The notes beneath the pieces were generated by a model. The model was not told the DNA's origin, did no database searches, and saw nothing but the letters and a program-made list of their open reading frames with translations. The translations under genes were made by a program, and so were the position numbers. This document shows, piece after piece, positions 21,614 to 32,990 of a DNA stretch of 64,000 nt. Source of the stretch: Homalodisca vitripennis (lineage: Eukaryota; Arthropoda; Insecta; Hemiptera; Cicadellidae); assembly GCF_021130785.1 (NCBI RefSeq), contig NC_060213.1, forward strand, positions 134,678,001 through 134,742,000, read 5' to 3'. Within the stretch, counting starts at the first letter, position 1, and every line of letters begins with the position of its first letter.

Positions 21614-23200
21614 TTTATCATCATACTTTACTTTTACTCTTTGAGGCAAGGAAAAATATAATCTCAGGAAAATATCATTTTATATTTTTTACACCCGCCA
21701 ATTTCGATATCCACCGAAAGTGGCGTGGCTGCCGATGTAATCGGTTTATTGTTCGAACCAGATGGTGAGGATTGTTTGATGCTGAGACTACTCAAGATCC
21801 TCAGAATGAATCCGCGGTGAAAGTGTTGCCTATATATGTTATAGTCAGACCGTTATTGTAGAGTAGTTTAACCTTCCAGAGACATAATAATAAATACAAT
21901 ATTGAGTGCACAAAGAAACAGCACTGGTAGAAAGTACTACAGGAATGTCACCTTTAACACACATAATCCTAAGTAGCATGGAAGATATTTAATACCAATT
22001 TATTGACAAAAAAGAATTGTAATCCATCCGTGGCGTAGTTACTTGTTTAATACTATACTTGCTCGTTACAATAAAGAGTCAGCAATTGCTGGAACCCAAG
22101 CTAAATTTTATCACCCCGGCGTATCAAATTTCGTTATGGACCACAAGATAATTCATGTCTGAAGTGTCAAGGAGATGAAAATTTAAGGCTTTGGTTACAT
22201 TGTTAGGTTCTTGAAGCGACAGGAAAACAAATGTTTGGAAACCTACCGAAGCCTATTATTCGGAAGGGTGGAAAAATGTCATTTGGGTCTGTCTTTCTGA
22301 ACAAACGTACTTGTAGTTCAGCACTAAGCATCATTTATATAAATCCACCATCGAGTGATATAAAGAGTGGCTCACGTTTCTCCATTAGATTTAGCGAGCA
22401 TTTACCGTAGGCCTAATGGGTAACAATAATTTCAATGAGAAAATCGGAGAATAAATAAATTTGTAATGAAACTGAGTACAATCTTATGGGAGTTTAAAAT
22501 GCAACAGAGGAACCTGTGTAGTCTGACTATCTTCACGATATCACATGTAGGCTTTAAATTTTATGAGACTTTATTTCAACGTAGACCAGAATGAATTATA
22601 TGATGATGCGTGTTCACCCATCACATTAGGTTGAGCGTCACTGAAGCCTATCACTCACTACGCTGGCACAATTTCTCTTTTGTCTACCGAGGGATATACG
22701 CATTTCTTTCCCGTATGGTTGTCTGTAAGCATGTGCTGGACATGTCAAGAATAAAATTAGTTACACACTTGAAACATTTAATTCAACGATACCTGTTATG
22801 CGACACGTGTAGTTAGCTGTGTTGTGAAAAGGTGCACAGCGAAAAAAGCGCACAACGATAAAAGCGCACAGTTAACCAGCCCCTATATTCTTAGAAATAA
22901 GGAATGTTACGCACACAGAGCGCTCGAGTGATTCGAGCTTGATATATACTATATAGCCTACTCCTTACTTTGTAGCAGCTAGTTAAATACACTTTTCGAA
23001 CATAACTCTGAAATCTAAAATTTTAATGTACCTAATTACGGATCAAAGAAGAAAAAAAGCGATAAGATTATTTTGAGAGCAATCTATGTTTATAAGAACG
23101 AAACACAGCCCGTAAATGTAGGCTTTAGAGGTTTTCAATATCCCGAAGTCAAATAAATGGATTTCAATTATCGTCATTGCATCTAATCCAGAATTAGCAT
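21614..23200. other. No gene seen
   Basis: AT-rich non-coding DNA. A small tandem motif, GCGCACA(A/G)CGATAAAA-like, is repeated about three times near 22832-22880. No exon or RNA gene is visible. Confidence 0.45.
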
Positions 23201-24169
23201 ATTTTAAAATAGTTTATCGTTTTGGGAAACTATACGTTTTACTGGCATCGGAACCAAAATAGGTTGGCAATAACACCAAAATTTCAAACTTATACATTCA
23301 AAACTTACCCTTGGAGCCTACTGTACAGGATGTAAAACAATTCAAATGAAATGACTTTACTTATTTAATGATTTTACTAAAATAGTTTATCGTTTTGGGA
23401 AATTATACACTTTACTGACATCGGAACCAAAATGGGTTGGCTATAACACCAACATTTCAAACCTATACATTCCAAACTTACCCTTGGAGCCTACTGTACA
23501 GGATGTAAAACAATTCAAATGAAATTATTTTATTTATTTAATGGTTTTACTAAAATAGTTTATCGTTTTGGGAAACTATACGTTTTACTGGCATCGGAAC
23601 CAAAATGGGTTGGCAATAACACCAAAATTTCAAACTTATACATTCCAAACTTACCCTTGGAGCCTACTGTACAGGATGTAAAACAATTCAAATGAAATGA
23701 CTTTACTTATTTAATGATTTTACTAAAATAGTTTATCGTTTTGGGAAATTATACGCTTTACTGACATCGGAACCAAAATGGACTTACCCTTGGAGCCTAC
23801 TGTACAGGATGTAAAACAATTCAAATGAAATTATTTTATTTATTTAATGGTTTTACTAAAATAGTTTATCGTTTTGGGAAACTATACGTTTTACTGGCAT
23901 CGGAACCAAAATGGGTTGGCTATAACACCAACATTTCAATCTTATACATTCCAAACTTACCCTTGGAGCCTACTGTACAGGATGTAAAACAATTCAAATG
24001 AAATGATTTTACTTATTTAATGATTTTACTAAAATAGTTTATCGTTTTGGGAAATTATACGCTTTACTGGCATCGGAACCAAAATGGGTTGGCTATAACA
24101 CCAACATTTCAAAATTATACATTCCAAACTTAACCTTGGTGCCTACTGTACAGGATGTAAAAACAATTC
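23201..24169 (+). repeat. Satellite-like array, unit 173 bp, six copies in an A/B dimer pattern
   Basis: TTTATCGTTTTGGGAAA starts at 23213, 23386, 23559, 23732, 23865 and 24038. Spacings are 173, 173, 173, 133 and 173, the 133 being a 40-bp deletion in copy 4. Odd copies read GGGAAACTATACGTTTTACT and even copies GGGAAATTATAC(A/G)CTTTACT, and the sequence after AATTCAAATGAAAT also alternates in the first four copies. So the repeating block is a 346-bp dimer. No coding frame spans it. Confidence 0.9.
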
Positions 24170-24557
24170 TAAGTAACATTAAAATGCTTAATGAACTTAA
24201 CAGTACTACGATTATCGCAGCACAATCGTGAACGGTTCGCTGGCTGCTCTGGTTTTTAGGTATTTAGAATATCACCTCGCCTGCAGATCAATACGCGGGT
24301 TCGAGGTAATTAGAAAGCGGTAATGAACCGAAGCGGTCTCACGCAATACGGCAATCATATGATAATGAGTCGTTACGTGACTGCGAAAAACAGCTGTTAT
24401 TTAAAACCGCGATCTATCTGCGCGCTGTAACAGCGCGGGACGGAAGCGCTGTAACATGTCCAAGTGGGGCTCTGAGAATTGATTTAGTTCTATGGACGGT
24501 ATGGATTATGTTTTAGTATTACGGATATGGACGAGTTGGACGGTACTTCTCAAAACT
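24170..24557. other. No gene seen
   Basis: Spacer between two arrays. It is somewhat GC-richer (CGCGCTGTAACAGCGCGGGA near 24419, a hairpin-like GCGCTGTAACAGCGC). No gene. Confidence 0.4.
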
Positions 24558-25179
24558 GTGCAGATAACCCATCTTTCACCAAAGTCCAGATAACCCATAT
24601 CTCACCAAAGTCCAGATAACTAATATCTCATTAAATTCGTGATAATCAATCTCTCACAAAAGTCCATATAACCAAGTTCTCATCGAAGTCCAGATAACCA
24701 AGCTATCATCACAGTCCAGATAACCCATATCTCACCGAAGTCCAGATAACCCATATCTCACCAAAGTCCAGGTAACTAATATCTCATTAAATTCGTGATA
24801 ATCAATCTCTCACAAAAGTCCATATAACCAAGTTCTCATCGAAGTCCAGATAACCAAGCTATCATCAAAGTCCAGATAACCCATATCTCACCAAAGTCCA
24901 GATTACTAATATCTCATTAAATTCGTGATAATCAATCTCTCACAAAAGTCCATATAACCAAGTTCTCATTGAAGTCCAGATAACCAAGCTATCATCACAG
25001 TCCAGATAACCCATATCTCACCGAAGTCCAGATAACCCATATCTCACCAAAGTCCAGATAACTAATATCTCATTAAATTCGTGATAATCAATCTCTCACA
25101 AAAGTCCATATAACCAAGTTCTCATCGAAGTCCAGATAACCAAGCTCTCATCAAAGTTCAGATAACCCATATCTCACCG
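24558..25179 (+). repeat. Higher-order minisatellite, monomer 26 bp
   Basis: The monomer AAGTCCAGATAACCCATATC TCACC recurs about 24 times. Variant monomers occur in a fixed order: ...TAATATCTCATT, AATTCGTGATAATCAATCTC, CATATAACCAAGTTCTCAT, CCAAGCTATCATC. The variant TTAAATTCGT starts at 24631, 24787, 24917 and 25073, spacings of 156, 130 and 156 bp, which are 6, 5 and 6 monomers. This is a two-level repeat. No coding frame. Confidence 0.9.
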
Positions 25180-25855
25180 AATACTGAAATGTTTACAGTA
25201 TAACTTACGATATTGCATTATGGATACGGATAACATGGACAATGAAAACGAAACTATCGAGGCAGTTACACCAGGACAGTCTAGATAATACATTTGTCAT
25301 CGTCTAATGTTGTACAGCACTGTAATTTTTACAGAATAACAATTTACTAACCGCCACATCACGTGTCACGTAACAGGCTTTACTAAGGTTGCATGCTATA
25401 TTTCAAGTCTTTAGCCATCATATGCATAAAGACTAGTGTCTAGACAGTTCAGGATTAAAATCCACAATTTATTTCATAACAAACTGGACTTTTGGCTTCC
25501 TTCCAAGGTTATTTTAATTATTCACATATTAAACAGTTGGATTAAGTGTCTTATACATGATTTATGAACTCCAATATTGGCAGATAATTAGCCTAATTAA
25601 CGTTACAACAATTGTAAGACCAGACAAGGACATTCGTGTAAATTAGGTGCACGAATTGTATGCTGTAATGTAATCAATTTGTTGTTTTAAAATGCTGGCC
25701 ATGAAGTTATGTGGGAATTCTAGACGTACAGAGTGGATTATTCCAGGAGTATCATGAGTATTGGGCAGCAATTAAGTACTAAATCAGTATTAGTACTAAT
25801 TAAGGTTAATAACCAATTGGAAAACACCTCAGAAAATTATAACTAACTAGTAGTG
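25180..25855. other. No gene seen
   Basis: AT-rich non-coding DNA without recognisable features. Confidence 0.45.
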
Positions 25856-25985
25856 AAGGAAACAGGACCTTTTCCGGACATTTGCCATCGTTCAGTGAAA
25901 CAAAAAATCAGTAACACTACGTTTCGAGATCTGCAATCCGATCTCTTCTTCAGGTAAATAACTAACATAATACATAATAACTAGT
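25856..25985 (+). repeat. Dispersed repeat, second well preserved copy
   Basis: Almost the same as 7940-8065: GTGAAGGAAACAGGACC, TTTTCCGGACATTTGCCATC, ACTACGTTTCGAGATCTGCA, ATCCGATCTCTTCTTCAGGT and AAATAACTAACATAATACAT. Further, older copies are at 4140 and 6070. Confidence 0.75.
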
Positions 25986-26129
25986 AGTACAAAAAAGTGG
26001 AGGATTTGTAATAGTTTGCTCATGTTGTAGTTAGGAACATTTATTATAAGCACAAGCATTGTAAATGGAAACAACTAATAGCATACTAAAGTTGACATAT
26101 GTCAACATTGATATACAACATAACAATTG

Positions 26130-26700
26130 ATGTACTCAGACCTTTTAAATCGAATTGGACAGCAGCCGAAACAACCAGTATCGACTCGAATAACCGACAA
26201 ACAAAGGTATCAACTGTCACCGTACACCGAACCCGGTGGGGCACAGGCGGTGCGGGGTCCACTAGAGTCAAAAGCGCTCCGAACACAAAACCGAACATTT
26301 TTGACAGTTTATAAAAGCGCGCGTTTCTCATAAAAAGATAAAAACTATGGACACAACAAACTAGAGTTCAATTATTACGGGTGATCCGATCTGTTTGAAA
26401 TGGGACCCGGTCGCTGGCCCGCAACGCGGCCCGCTCAACAATAGGAAACTGTTATAATAAATAAAGCAGGCAGCAACACGAGACCGGGCGCGCGGCGCCG
26501 ATAAGTGAAAAATACTTGTGAGCGGGGCGAGGGAAATTAATGAAAATATTTTCACAAGACTGAAGCACCCGCCACCCGGACACAATTATTGTTTAATTAA
26601 ATAAACAACAGCGGTGATTAGAGGGCCAGATTATTTTTTAATCGAACCCGACGAAAATAAGCGCGCCAACTGCGGTCCCGCTATATTTCTAATACGTTCG
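26130..26700. promoter_or_regulatory. GC-rich island, candidate cis-regulatory element
   Basis: The island has CG-rich blocks (GACCGGGCGCGCGGCGCCGA near 26482) alternating with AT-rich motifs (GAAATTAATGAAAATATT, ACAATTATTGTTTAATTAAA). A TTTATAAAAGCGCGCG stretch near 26308 resembles a TATA box. Short open frames exist in several frames on both strands, none bounded by convincing splice sites. The regulatory role is inferred. Confidence 0.3.
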
Positions 26701-26830
26701 CTAATTTGTTACAATATATGGTACACATTTTTAATGGTTGAGTGACCTGTATTCAATCATTGTTTAAAGTGAATGCATAATTTCATTGTTCACTCGGTAA
26801 GTTATCGTGTAAAATGTTATTGTTGAATGT

Positions 26831-27028
26831 ATTTTTTTAAGGAGTGGCAGGTCCCCCTTTAAGCCTTATTCTGTCCGTCCTCATGGGCCACCGGCCTGTG
26901 CGAGGATCTTATCAAACAGAATAAGACAGAGAGTCGATACAGTACAAGGTCGATGGTACTGATGAAAAATGCTACCCAACTCAGATCCAAAATTTAACGT
27001 TTTAAACAGCTCGGCCAATGGCACTCCC
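26831..27028 (-). mobile_element. tRNA-derived SINE, copy 3 (internal deletion)
   Basis: It has the family tail (TTTTTTAAGGAG), GGCCACCGGCCTGTGCGAGG and the TCGATACAGTACAAGGTCGA body. The head keeps TGGCCGAGCTG (minus) but the box B region is deleted: GCTACCC runs directly into AACTCAGATCC. It is followed by 45 bases that also follow copy 4. Confidence 0.85.
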
Positions 27029-27076
27029 ATCCATTATATTCATTTATACCTATCCATCTATGTATATTAATGGTTA

Positions 27077-27300
27077 ATTTTTTAAGGAGAGGCCGATTGC
27101 CTTTTAAGCCTTATTCTGCCCGTCCTCATGGGCCACTGGCCTGTGCGAGGATCTTATCAAACAGTGGGAGAGACGACACAGTATAAGGTCGATGCTACTG
27201 ATAAAAAGTGCTTCGGTCACAGATAGTATTCGAGCCTGCGCTATCTCTAACTCAGACCTACAGTTTATCGTCTTAGACCACTCAGCCATCGGCACTCCCA
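27077..27300 (-). mobile_element. tRNA-derived SINE, copy 4
   Basis: Minus strand: GGGAGTGCCGATGGCTGAGT opens it with a consensus-type box A (TGGCTGAGTGG). A degenerate box B (GGCTCGAATAC) follows, then the standard body and the tail CGGCCTCTCCTTAAAAAA. It is immediately next to copy 3, and the flank TCCATTATAT(C/T)CATTTATA...TATTAATGGTTA appears after both copies, so the SINE and its flank seem to have been duplicated together. Confidence 0.9.
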
Positions 27301-27344
27301 TCCATTATATCCATTTATATCCATCCATCCATTTATATTAATGG

Positions 27345-28726
27345 TTATTATTCATTAGCGAATGGTATAAGTATTTGAAAATTAAATGAATTCTGCGAAT
27401 ACTCTGTCTCTACTAACGCACATATAGTATAATTTAGTTACAGTATTTTTATTTTAAAATGCGTAGTTTCAATATTGTAAAGTCAAACAACTTACGATCA
27501 CATACAAATTATAACATTTCTATTACGCGTAATCATTTAAGCCCTGCTCACGTGTTGCTCTGACTTTTTTTTGAAACCCTATGCTAGTTTATTACCTTTT
27601 TCTAGCCCACTAGTATTGCCATAAGCTACGAAAAGTCAAATTTTTAATGTTCATCCATCTGATTTTCAGTGTTCCCAAATTTGTTACGTTCAAAGTCTCC
27701 AAACATTTCTCACAAACAAATTGCGAAAAACGTACGCATCCTACAAAAACGCTAGATTTGGGTTGGTTCAAGAGTGTGATAGCTTGCAAAACACTGAGAA
27801 GGAAAGAGCACGAATAAATCTCCATTTTAATAGGATCCTCGCATTATACAAAATTCAAAATACGAATTAGTTCATAAGTCATAACTATGACCTCCCTCCC
27901 CCCCCCTAAGGGACCTTTCAGTGCAACCTATATACGTATATTATTGCTAACCTTCGTAAAAATTGTAACAACATACATTTTTTGCATGTGTACGATTGCA
28001 TACACAAGTGGACACGCGCAAATAAGCAAATAAAAATAGATTTGTTGAATTAAATTTCAGATTTGTAGATTTTTAGTTTGGTTAGGTTCGTCTTTAGTCT
28101 AAATTTACGTAGTTTTATTTATAACTACACGTCAATGGGGGAAAAATACATGAATAAAACTCGTCAAATGTTGTTGGATCTTCTCAACTAAGATTTCTGG
28201 AATACACAATGCCTTCTCGTATTAAATTCATAACAATAGTTTAAATACTGCAATCTTCGAATACCACAGGAATAATAAATAGAAGTGACTGTATACGAGA
28301 ATGCGAGAATGTAGAAGTTTACAAAGAAAGATTCAAGTGCATTCATGTCAAATACTATAATCTTATGTGTCAATATTTTAACAAAGTCAAATTTCCAAAA
28401 CAATCTTGAATATAAATATACGGACAAATATAATTCAGGGGACTTTTGAAACACGGAAATGGTGTATTTATGTCCACTAAATGTAGTATAAATAATTATA
28501 GCCTACTCTTAACAGTCCATGAACAGAATCAGGGATAGAGTTTTAGCGTGTTGTTATTGTACGGATTCATTGGATATTTACTTCATCCTGTGTTTACTGA
28601 CTGTAACTATGATTTTATATTTGACTCAAGATGTTTTAAATCTGTTTATTTTCAAATGTTTTAGATATTAAAAGAATTTTGAAATTTGTTAGGTTTAAGT
28701 TTAGTTTTAGTAAAATATTGTTGCAT
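27345..28726. other. No gene seen
   Basis: AT-rich non-coding DNA. Frames of 71 and 88 codons on the minus strand (27610-27825, 28188-28454) have no recognisable features. Confidence 0.45.
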
Positions 28727-28736
28727 GTCAAATATA

Positions 28737-28774
<38 letters not shown>

Positions 28775-28846
28775 TATATATACATATATATATATATATA
28801 TTTATGTCAAATATATATATGTATATATATATATATATATATATAA

Positions 28847-28880
<34 letters not shown>

Positions 28881-28884
28881 TTGT
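28727..28884. repeat. AT microsatellite block, duplicated about 78-bp unit
   Basis: Two copies of (T)ATGTCAAATATATATATGTA followed by an (AT)n run with an internal AAATATATATATACATATAT. The structure is also largely self-complementary. The 68-codon frame here (IYIYIYI repeats) is a product of the dinucleotide run. Confidence 0.9.
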
Positions 28885-29200
28885 ACCATTGACTTTGTCA
28901 TACACAATTATATGTCAGTACGACAATAAGGGGTTTGTAGCCTCGGACTTGTTATCTATGGTAAAGGAGTGCCTATGAACAGCAAGATCCTCACCACAAA
29001 TGTCCACATACTCCTAATATTTCCCTTATTCTCTGGTAATTTTTCCCTTATTCCCTTAATTGCTGGTAATTTACCAACAATTAAATACGTTAGTAATAGT
29101 TAACAAAATTTAAACCAATGAAAGCACTTGAGAAGTCTCGGAAATTAAAGGCATTCACAGTTGTCCTTGTATGAAAAAGGATCATCAATCGGAGTATGAC
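28885..29200. other. No gene seen
   Basis: Non-coding DNA with a short repeated motif, TTTCCCTTATTC(T/C)CT...TGCTGGTAATTT, near 29020-29075. Confidence 0.4.
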
Positions 29201-29214
29201 GGGGGGGGGGGGGG
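29201..29214. repeat. Poly(G) run of 14
   Basis: A run of 14 G residues at the edge of a GC-rich island. Confidence 0.95.
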
Positions 29215-29720
29215 TTAAATCGTAACGAAACGATGAAGTGAAAGGGAGTGGAACTTGCAGATCCGCCTTACAGCAGAAAACACACGGGGTTTAAGTGACA
29301 AAGCCGTGAAAAGCGTCGGAATAAAACCCAAGAGGGAGGCGAGGGGGGGGAGGAAGTTGCCGTTGGAACACCGAGCGCAGTGACACACATAGAGGCGGCC
29401 TTGACATTGAAAACCTTTAGAAACTTTCTTCCATTGACGTCGTGGCGCCCTACTCGGGGTTAAAAATATCTCCGCCGTGGCGCGGCGCGCAAAAAGTGAT
29501 ATCGTAAAAGGGGTGGCGGGCAGGGGGGCGGGCGGGGGCCGTAGTAAGGGGAGAAAAGTCGGCCGGTGAGGGGGCGCATGCGCTTCCCGACCTAGGCCAA
29601 GGTGTTCTCGGGGAAAAACCCTCCGTCTTGTCCTTACCGCTCTGTCACAGCCAGTGTACATCGCACCACACCGCTCGCCCACCGGGATCGGGAAAGTCCC
29701 CTCCGTTTTTGGAACTCACA
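29215..29720. promoter_or_regulatory. GC-rich island, candidate promoter or enhancer
   Basis: The island has many CG dinucleotides, G-rich blocks (GGCGGGCAGGGGGGCGGGCG near 29515) and a GCGCATGCGC palindrome at 29574-29583 like that at 605-616 (NRF-1/Ewg type). A 155-codon minus frame covers it but is Arg/Pro-rich, as expected for chance frames in GC-rich DNA, and I see no matching splice sites. The regulatory role is inferred. Confidence 0.35.
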
Positions 29721-30050
29721 ATATTTCTCGCGAAATGTAAGCGAGGTTTGCACAGTCGTTAGCAACCCAAGACGTTGTCACAATCCGTAAAGTCTTATTC
29801 ACCCTAACTAATATTTCTGAACCTTGTTCGTGTCTTTTCGTTTGACTTAAGTTAAGGGTAAGAAAGAACCATGTGATTCTACCTCTCTCTACTTTACGAA
29901 ATAATGAGTAAAGATTAACTGAAGTTTAAGTCCCTAAGTATAATAGATTTTTAAGTAAAGTTTTGTATATATACTGTATGCAGAAACTTAATAAGCAGAG
30001 GCTTCTTACAACAATAAAAGAAAAAGACTTCCTTGAATTCTTTATACTTC
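29721..30050. other. No gene seen
   Basis: AT-rich DNA without recognisable features. Confidence 0.4.
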
Positions 30051-30054
30051 GATG

Positions 30055-30270
30055 AATGTAGTTCTCAAAAAGGTATAGATAAGATAAAAAAGGAAAGGAT
30101 AAAAATATGTAGGCTAAGGATAAAATAAAAAAGATAAGGATAAAAATATATAAGGATAAGATAAAAAAGGTAAAGATAAATATATGTAAACAAGCAAAGA
30201 ATAAAAGTCATATTTTATTTTTTGCTAATATACATATTTTTATCCTTTTTGAGAACGATATTCGTCAAAA
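30055..30270. repeat. Low-complexity AAGGATAAAAATATA repeats with inverted ends
   Basis: Repeats of (A)AGGATAAAAATATATAAGG and AGATAAAAAAGG run from about 30075 to 30190. The left flank GTTCTCAAAAAGG (near 30061) and right flank CCTTTTTGAGAAC (near 30246) are perfect 13-bp inverted repeats, and ATAAAAATATGTA / TACATATTTTTAT also pair. It may be a small foldback or MITE-like element with an expanded interior. Confidence 0.55.
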
Positions 30271-31789
30271 TATTAAAGGACTATAGGAAATATTTTCTAC
30301 ATATATACACCAACACACACTGTTAGTACACAAGAAAACTAGTAGATTTAAATAATGAAATAATAAAATTGTGCTTAACTGACACGAAAATCAATACACT
30401 CAGATTGAGCGGACGCTTTTGCACATGTTACATAACAAATTGTAAGAATGTAAGTTCATGGTTATGTTTTAAATCAACGACTATCATTTGCCGCTTATTG
30501 GAAATATTATCGACAATACACAAAGATAACGAAGGTAAGAATAACAGGTGCGTTATTTGGTCCAAGACGCGATCACAACAGCAATTTCATTGTATATTGT
30601 TATAAAACATTTATTACTTTTACATTTATTACACGACATTTGGACTATCAGTTAACAAGTGTAAATAGCGATAATGGACCTGTCAACAAGGATAAAGGAA
30701 AAAGAGATAAGAAACAGAATGGAAAATCACTAGTGAAGTTGATACGAGAAGTTATCAAACCACGGTAACATCTTAACTTCTCAGGACAGATATGTATGTG
30801 AATTCATTCTGTGAGATAGCACGCTTCCTAATAGGAAATAATAGCCTTCCACAGCGTCTAGGCGCGACGCCAGAGGATAACATAATCTATCCTAGTTACT
30901 ATCTAACAGAGGTGATAATGATTGAAAACATACCACCAAGTACACAGTATTCTCAATAATTGATTATGACCCGTTACGTCATTCTTATCAGTACTAATTG
31001 TTCTTCATGACTCACGGGCTGAATATACTGTTTAGTTGTTCGGAAATGCTCTGGGATACCTTTGGAAAAAGGCCTTCCAAGAAGATCTGTCTGTCAATAT
31101 GAGCTAAATATGGAGGATAAATCGTAAATGTAGAAAACTGCTGATAGAAAAGTAATTTGAAATAAAGTTCAAAATAACGTCCGTTAACAATGTTTTTACG
31201 AGTTGAGTAGACACATATAATTACAGAGGTGCATATTAACGAGAAAAATCGTATGTACACAGAATTTGAAATTTTTATAATTTAGAATTCCTGACGAGAC
31301 AAAAACTCTAAGAAGGAAAAATTAATTTTGCACTTAATCGAGACTCTTATGTCTCTTGTACTGAATACCGGCCTTGCATGAAGTTATAATATAATACAAT
31401 TGTATATCTAAACACATAACTTTCATCAACCCATAGTAAGTTTCAATTCAAGAGATTGGTCCTCGCTAATCCCATGCTAGCTTTTATCCATCCATGGCTT
31501 GACGGAAAACTCAGCCGTTTACGGGAAAATGTCCTTCCTTAATCCGACTTGATGTAATTCCAATCAATGGAATTACATTATTTAAGGACCTAAAAATTAA
31601 AACAATATATTTTACAACAATATTTCTAAACTTCTTAAATTATTTTTGGGAAACGATGTGGACACAAGCATTAATATAAAGGTTCTTGAAGAAGTGAAGG
31701 AAAGGCATGTATACAATGTACTATCAAAAATGTAAGTAAATATTGATTTAGAGTTGGAATATGATGGATTTGTACATTAAATATTTGTT
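30271..31789. other. No gene seen; one short hairpin
   Basis: AT-rich DNA. A perfect 11-bp inverted repeat, ATGTAATTCCA / TGGAATTACAT with a 5-nt loop, lies at 31552-31578. Frames at 30369-30605 (plus) and 31012-31260 (minus) have no recognisable features. Confidence 0.45.
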
Positions 31790-31996
31790 TTAAAGGAGAG
31801 CCCGATCCCCTGTAAGTCTCATCCTTACAAAGGCCACTGGCCTGTGCGAGGATCTTATCAATTAGGGGGAGAGTCGATACAGTACAAGGCTGAGAGTACT
31901 GATAAAAAGTGCTACGGTCACAGACAGGGTTTGAACCTGCGCTATCTCTAACTCAGATCCAATGTCCGACGTCTTAGAGCGCTCAGCCATTGGCAA
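31790..31996 (-). mobile_element. tRNA-derived SINE, copy 5
   Basis: The head on the minus strand has TGCCAATGGCTGAGCGCTCT and GGTTCAAACCC (box B variant). Body words GTACTCTCAGCCTTGTACTG and AAGATCCTCGCACAGGCCAG identify the family. The GGACGGGCAGAATAAGG segment is largely lost. The tail is CTCTCCTTTAAAACAAA. Confidence 0.8.
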
Positions 31997-32320
31997 TCGA
32001 AAAATATGACGATTATAACATATCTTAAAACGTGACGGCTAAGGTAAAAACTTTATACGGACATTTCCCCAGGTTTTTTACAATCCGAAGAAAAGGGTGT
32101 TTCTTCAGTGGCACTTCCAGACAATGCGGTAAAGTATTCGGCGTTGCCAGCGACGTAACCAGAATGCTGTTCAGAGTCTCTGGATCAACTTGAGGGAATC
32201 CTGCCGATTTCATCACTTTGTCGAAAAGCCGTTGACGACATGCAGCTCTCCACTGGATACCGCTTCTTCACGTGCAAATCGATCACAAAGTAAGTACTAA
32301 TCATCCAGAATGTTTATTTA
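31997..32320. other. Unresolved open frame on the minus strand
   Basis: A 63-codon minus frame (32025-32216) extends upstream to about 32235 as GIQWRAACRQRLFDKVMKSA followed by GFPQVDPETLNSIL. The composition is protein-like but I see no good acceptor, donor or family. It may be a transposon remnant or chance. Confidence 0.2.
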
Positions 32321-32329
32321 ATCAACAAA

Positions 32330-32800
32330 TTATTCCGCCCGAAGCGCCAATCTTGTGAAAATATTGTCATTTATCCTCTCTTTGCCCCGCCATTGACGTT
32401 TGATACTTTAATTTTCCGCCCACATTTATTTTCCCGTCTCATTTATCAAGTGTTACATCGGGAAAAAAAACTTTCGCGGAAACTCATTTGCTAATTGTGA
32501 TCGAACGCTTTCATCTACTGAGGCGCTGTCGATTTTTGTGTTCCACTGTTTGTTGATTTTCCTCTGCTCGCCGTTCATTATCGGCATTTTTAATTTCGCA
32601 ACCCCCCCCCCACCACGCCGCTCGCCCCGGAGCTTTAGATGTTTTCCGTTTGATTATGACGCGAACGCCCTGATTGATCGGGCACCTGCGGAATCGCTAA
32701 TTTATGGATGTTTTTGTCGAGTTCTCTGTTTTAGGGTAATCTCGTTATTTTGATTTTCACTCCACGTGTTCGTCAAAGTTAACTCATTTACTTTTTGGAA
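32330..32800. promoter_or_regulatory. GC-richer island, candidate cis-regulatory element
   Basis: It contains TTTGCTAATTGTGATCGAAC, CCGTTCATTATCGGCATTTT, TTATCAAGTGTTAC and CCTGATTGATCGG, and a C run of 9 near 32603. The mixture of CG words and homeodomain-like ATTA cores resembles conserved regulatory DNA in insects. No exon is supported. Confidence 0.3.
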
Positions 32801-32990
32801 ATTTCATTTTCTCGATCTGTTCGTTCGCAGACACTAGCTGTGGTACGCCGACTGTAAAGGGAACATGGATATTCACACAATCTAACTACCATGTGTAGCA
32901 GAGACAGAGTTATAAGTATTCAAAATATAATAGTCCATCATCAATCTAGCTCAGTCAGAATAAATAGGTGGGTTTTTAACAATTAATGAT

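Noticed and set aside
24558..25179. CRISPR array
   Set aside because: The repeats are directly adjacent with no unique spacers, and the DNA is eukaryotic.
28686..28892. 68-codon Tyr/Ile frame
   Set aside because: It is the translation of an AT microsatellite.
29215..29682. 155-codon minus-strand frame
   Set aside because: GC-rich DNA favours chance open frames. The product is Arg/Pro-rich with no domain, and no splice sites or start context fit.
32025..32240. Coding exon on the minus strand
   Set aside because: The peptide is protein-like, but there is no credible acceptor or donor and an upstream stop lies in frame. It is kept only as an unresolved frame.
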